Part shown: positions 5,734 to 7,228 of the stretch, piece by piece
Layout: every line of letters begins with the position of its first letter
Position numbering within the stretch: the stretch's first letter is position 1
NCBI GenBank assembly: GCA_964405325.1
Contig: CAYONM010000192.1
Location: 1 to 7,228, forward strand
Length of the DNA stretch: 7,228 nt
Reading direction: 5' to 3'
From: CAYONM01 sp964405325
Lineage (GTDB): Bacteria > Planctomycetota > UBA11346
The notes under the pieces: model-generated
Database searches by the model: none
What the model was told of the DNA's origin: nothing
What the model saw: only the letters and a program-made list of their open reading frames with translations
Position numbers and translations under genes: made by a program

Positions 5734-6585
5734 ATGTCGCAGGCCGATGCCGACCCCGGTATGATCGACGACGCCCCCGCGATACTCGACCCACAGGTTG
5801 ATCATGAGCCGTCGGGCTACCAACCGCCAGCCTATCAGCCACCGGTCGAGGATGCGCGCATCCAAGACCCGGTCATGCGCCATGAGCCGCAGTTGCGGCA
5901 GCAGGTGCAGATCGATCAAGCCAGCGAGTATCGCCACGAGGGCCGGCACCATGCCAGCAGCGACCACCACGCCGGCGGCAGTGCCGACGGTGGTCACGCT
6001 GCCCATCTGGGCGTGAGCGAGGAGCACTACCGTTTCATGCAGGAGAGCTCGAAGTGGTCGCGCGAGGTACTGCCCTTCGAGCCGCAGGTGCCCAAGTCCA
6101 GTCAGGTCGACAAGGTCGTCTCCAATCCCGACGGCACCAAGACCTACCACAACATGGGCTACGAGGTCACCTACCACAATGACTTCCCCGACTTCTCGCC
6201 CTACGTCTCGCAGAATCAGCAGGGTGAGCCGATCGAAGCGGTGTTCCCGGCCACCTGCAGTCGTGGCTCGGACAAGAAGTCCTGGCATGCCGCTCTGGCC
6301 GAGAAGGGCCTGCGTCAGCCCAAAGGCACCGACTTCCACCATGGCCCGGCCTTCGAGAAGGACGGCACCACCTACATCCTCGGGCAGGCCCTGCGGCACG
6401 AACCGCACCATGCTTTCCCCCATGCTGGCGGATTCGCGATTTCCAAGGCTGCGGCCGGCATGTACAGTAAGAGCCACGGCGGGCACAAGCCCAGCCAAGG
6501 TGGCAGCGAAAGCCACGGCCACAAACAAGGCGGCAAGAAGCATCGCCGCAAGGGTCGCTCGCACCGCCGTAGCAAGCACCGCTGA
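5734..6585 (+). CDS. Putative polymorphic toxin with HNH/Endo VII (WHH-like) nuclease domain
   Basis: The predicted protein has 283 residues. Residues 1-22 are an acidic leader (SQADAD, then GMIDDAPA and LDPQ). Residues 23-60 are rich in Pro and Gln (YQPPAYQPP at 29-37), and 66-91 are rich in His. The domain at about 138-237 matches the WHH-type HNH/Endo VII toxin nucleases: FPDFSPY (151-157), a central basic helix that includes KKSWHAALAEKGL (181-193), PKGTDFHHG (196-204) with Phe in place of the usual Trp before the His pair, and an end block with His 222, 225, 226 and 230 closing in PHAGG (229-233). Family knowledge predicts a metal-dependent DNase or RNase. A Gly/His/Lys/Arg-rich tail follows (245-283, about 16 Lys or Arg), unusual because such domains normally end the protein. 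No signal peptide, PAAR, RHS or other known delivery domain is visible. The SUKH gene 17 bases downstream is the expected immunity partner. Confidence 0.8.
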   Translation: MSQADADPGMIDDAPAILDPQVDHEPSGYQPPAYQPPVEDARIQDPVMRHEPQLRQQVQIDQASEYRHEGRHHASSDHHAGGSADGGHAAHLGVSEEHYRFMQESSKWSREVLPFEPQVPKSSQVDKVVSNPDGTKTYHNMGYEVTYHNDFPDFSPYVSQNQQGEPIEAVFPATCSRGSDKKSWHAALAEKGLRQPKGTDFHHGPAFEKDGTTYILGQALRHEPHHAFPHAGGFAISKAAAGMYSKSHGGHKPSQGGSESHGHKQGGKKHRRKGRSHRRSKHR

Positions 6586-6590
6586 GACCC

Positions 6591-6596
6591 GAGGAG
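6591..6596 (+). promoter_or_regulatory. Ribosome binding site of the SUKH immunity gene
   Basis: GAGGAG lies six bases before ATG 6603 and within the 17-base gap after the toxin stop. The strong independent site would allow ample immunity protein to be made from the shared transcript. Confidence 0.75.
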
Positions 6597-6602
6597 CCAA
6601 GC

Positions 6603-7064
6603 ATGACCAGCATCGTCCACGACGACCCTGCCACTCCGGCCACGGCGCAGGCCATCGAGGCCTTCGCAGCCCGCTTCGACCAGGGCCTGCCGGCCGCCTA
6701 TCGAGCCTTCCTGGCCGAGCACAACGGGGGGCGCCCAGAACCCGGCACCGTCTATCTTGCGGATATCGAGGACCGGGTCATGGTCGATGCCTTCTTCGGC
6801 CTCGGCGAGGAGGAACTCGACCTGGTGACCATCGACCAGATGAACGACGGGCGTCTGCCCGAGGCTTGTTTCTCTTTCGCCAAGGATCCCTTTGGCAACG
6901 AGTTCGTGCTCGATCTTGAGGATGGCTCGGTGGTCTACTGGGACTGCAACGGCGATTACGCCGAATACGAGGGCGATGGCGACGACGAGGACCTCTTCGA
7001 GGTCGCGGTGAGCTTCGAGGCCTTCCTGGGGATGCTCGAACCGGCGCCGCAGGAAGCCGGCTGA
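6603..7064 (+). CDS. SUKH-type (SMI1/KNR4) immunity protein
   Basis: The predicted protein has 153 residues, a usual length for a single SUKH domain. The pattern is clear: an amphipathic helix, then LPAAYRAFLAEHNGGRPEPG (29-48), the hallmark first motif; FFGLGEEELDL (64-74); FAKDPFGNEFVLDL (92-105), with the conserved D-P-x-G-N; VVYWD (110-114); and a final SFEAFLGML helix (137-145) in which SFEEFL is the family norm. SUKH proteins bind and block the nuclease toxin encoded beside them in the cytosol of the producer. The region 118-131 is strongly acidic (nine Asp or Glu), which could face the basic tail of the toxin. The start is ATG 6603. The gene follows the toxin by 17 bases and precedes the next frame by five. 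Binding to this particular toxin is inferred from order. Confidence 0.9.
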   Translation: MTSIVHDDPATPATAQAIEAFAARFDQGLPAAYRAFLAEHNGGRPEPGTVYLADIEDRVMVDAFFGLGEEELDLVTIDQMNDGRLPEACFSFAKDPFGNEFVLDLEDGSVVYWDCNGDYAEYEGDGDDEDLFEVAVSFEAFLGMLEPAPQEAG

Positions 7065-7069
7065 AGGCC

Positions 7070-7228
7070 GTGTCGCAGGCCGAGGCGGAGAGCGACGCGC
7101 TGACCGATGACGGGCCCGCGCTCGTCGGGGCACTGCCGAGCGACGAGGCGATCATCGGCATGACTGCTGACGGCCCGGCGCCGGGGGCCGAGCGCATCGC
7201 CGACCCGCAAGGCGGTCCCTGCGTCGAC
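7070..7228 (+). CDS. Second leader-bearing protein, N-terminal part only (runs off right edge)
   Basis: A GTG at 7070, five bases after the SUKH stop, opens a frame of 53 codons with no stop before the edge. The first residues (after the initiator) are SQAEAE, against SQADAD in the toxin at 5734, and 13 bases after the first base of the start codon are identical in the two genes. Later, GMTADGPAP (30-38) and ADPQ (44-47) match GMIDDAPAI and LDPQ of the toxin leader, and LTDDGPAL (11-18) is a second copy of the DGPA element. A ribosome site is not decisive: GAAGG at 7063-7067 is very near and GGAAG at 7052-7056 is rather far. It is probably another effector of the same type with a different C-terminal domain, but that domain is outside the window. 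Confidence 0.6.
   Translation, partial: MSQAEAESDALTDDGPALVGALPSDEAIIGMTADGPAPGAERIADPQGGPCVD

Noticed and set aside
5650..7197. Minus-strand open frames opposite the toxin and SUKH genes (5650-6600, 6372-7133, 6778-7197)
   Set aside because: The plus-strand genes have ribosome sites and clear domains; the minus-strand translations are shadows of these.
1..7228. CRISPR arrays, tRNA or rRNA genes, insertion sequences and transposases
   Set aside because: No spaced direct repeats, no cloverleaf or rRNA stretches and no transposase frame or terminal inverted repeats were seen on either strand.

Overview
The window is GC-rich (roughly two thirds G+C by eye) and dense with genes. It looks like the chromosome of a Gram-negative proteobacterium, most likely a gammaproteobacterium. 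The pointers are Wec-type (enterobacterial common antigen style) sugar enzymes, an ArnC/ArnE-like pair and a lipobox lipoprotein. I cannot name the genus.

Left part (1-4507). A lipoprotein gene runs off the left edge on the minus strand; its poly-glycine linker is encoded by a GGC microsatellite. Divergent from it is a plus-strand WecD-like acetyltransferase (223-951). This gene meets, tail to tail with a 34-base overlap, the last gene of a five-gene minus-strand operon. In transcription order that operon reads: a zinc-ribbon two-TM protein (4507-4076), a one-TM unknown protein (4069-3455), an ArnC/DPM1-like family 2 glycosyltransferase (3408-2476), a four-TM ArnE-like EMR flippase subunit (2482-2108) and a WecE-like sugar aminotransferase (2111-918). 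Overlaps and very short gaps suggest coupled translation. Together the enzymes suggest this route: a dTDP-4-keto-6-deoxy sugar is aminated (WecE) and acetylated (WecD), loaded on undecaprenyl phosphate (GT2) and flipped to the periplasm (EMR). This is the Arn scheme run with Wec sugar chemistry. The route is inferred; the families are well supported.

Middle (4508-4772). This divergent spacer separates the minus operon from a plus-strand operon. A perfect 7-base inverted repeat covers the start codon of the zinc-ribbon gene.

Right part (4773-7228). A plus-strand operon encodes a HAD-fold 5'-nucleotidase of the cytosolic NT5C1 type (PF06189-like), a 283-residue protein with an HNH/Endo VII (WHH-like) nuclease domain, a SUKH (SMI1/KNR4) protein and the start of a fourth gene cut by the right edge. 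The nuclease and SUKH genes form a typical polymorphic toxin/immunity pair. The fourth gene repeats the N-terminal leader of the toxin (SQA-acidic-A-acidic, then GM..D.PA and DPQ). The locus may therefore be a tandem array of effectors sharing a short, unrecognised N-terminal leader, with a nucleotidase at its head. That leader, the basic tail after the nuclease domain and the nucleotidase are the most novel parts of the window.
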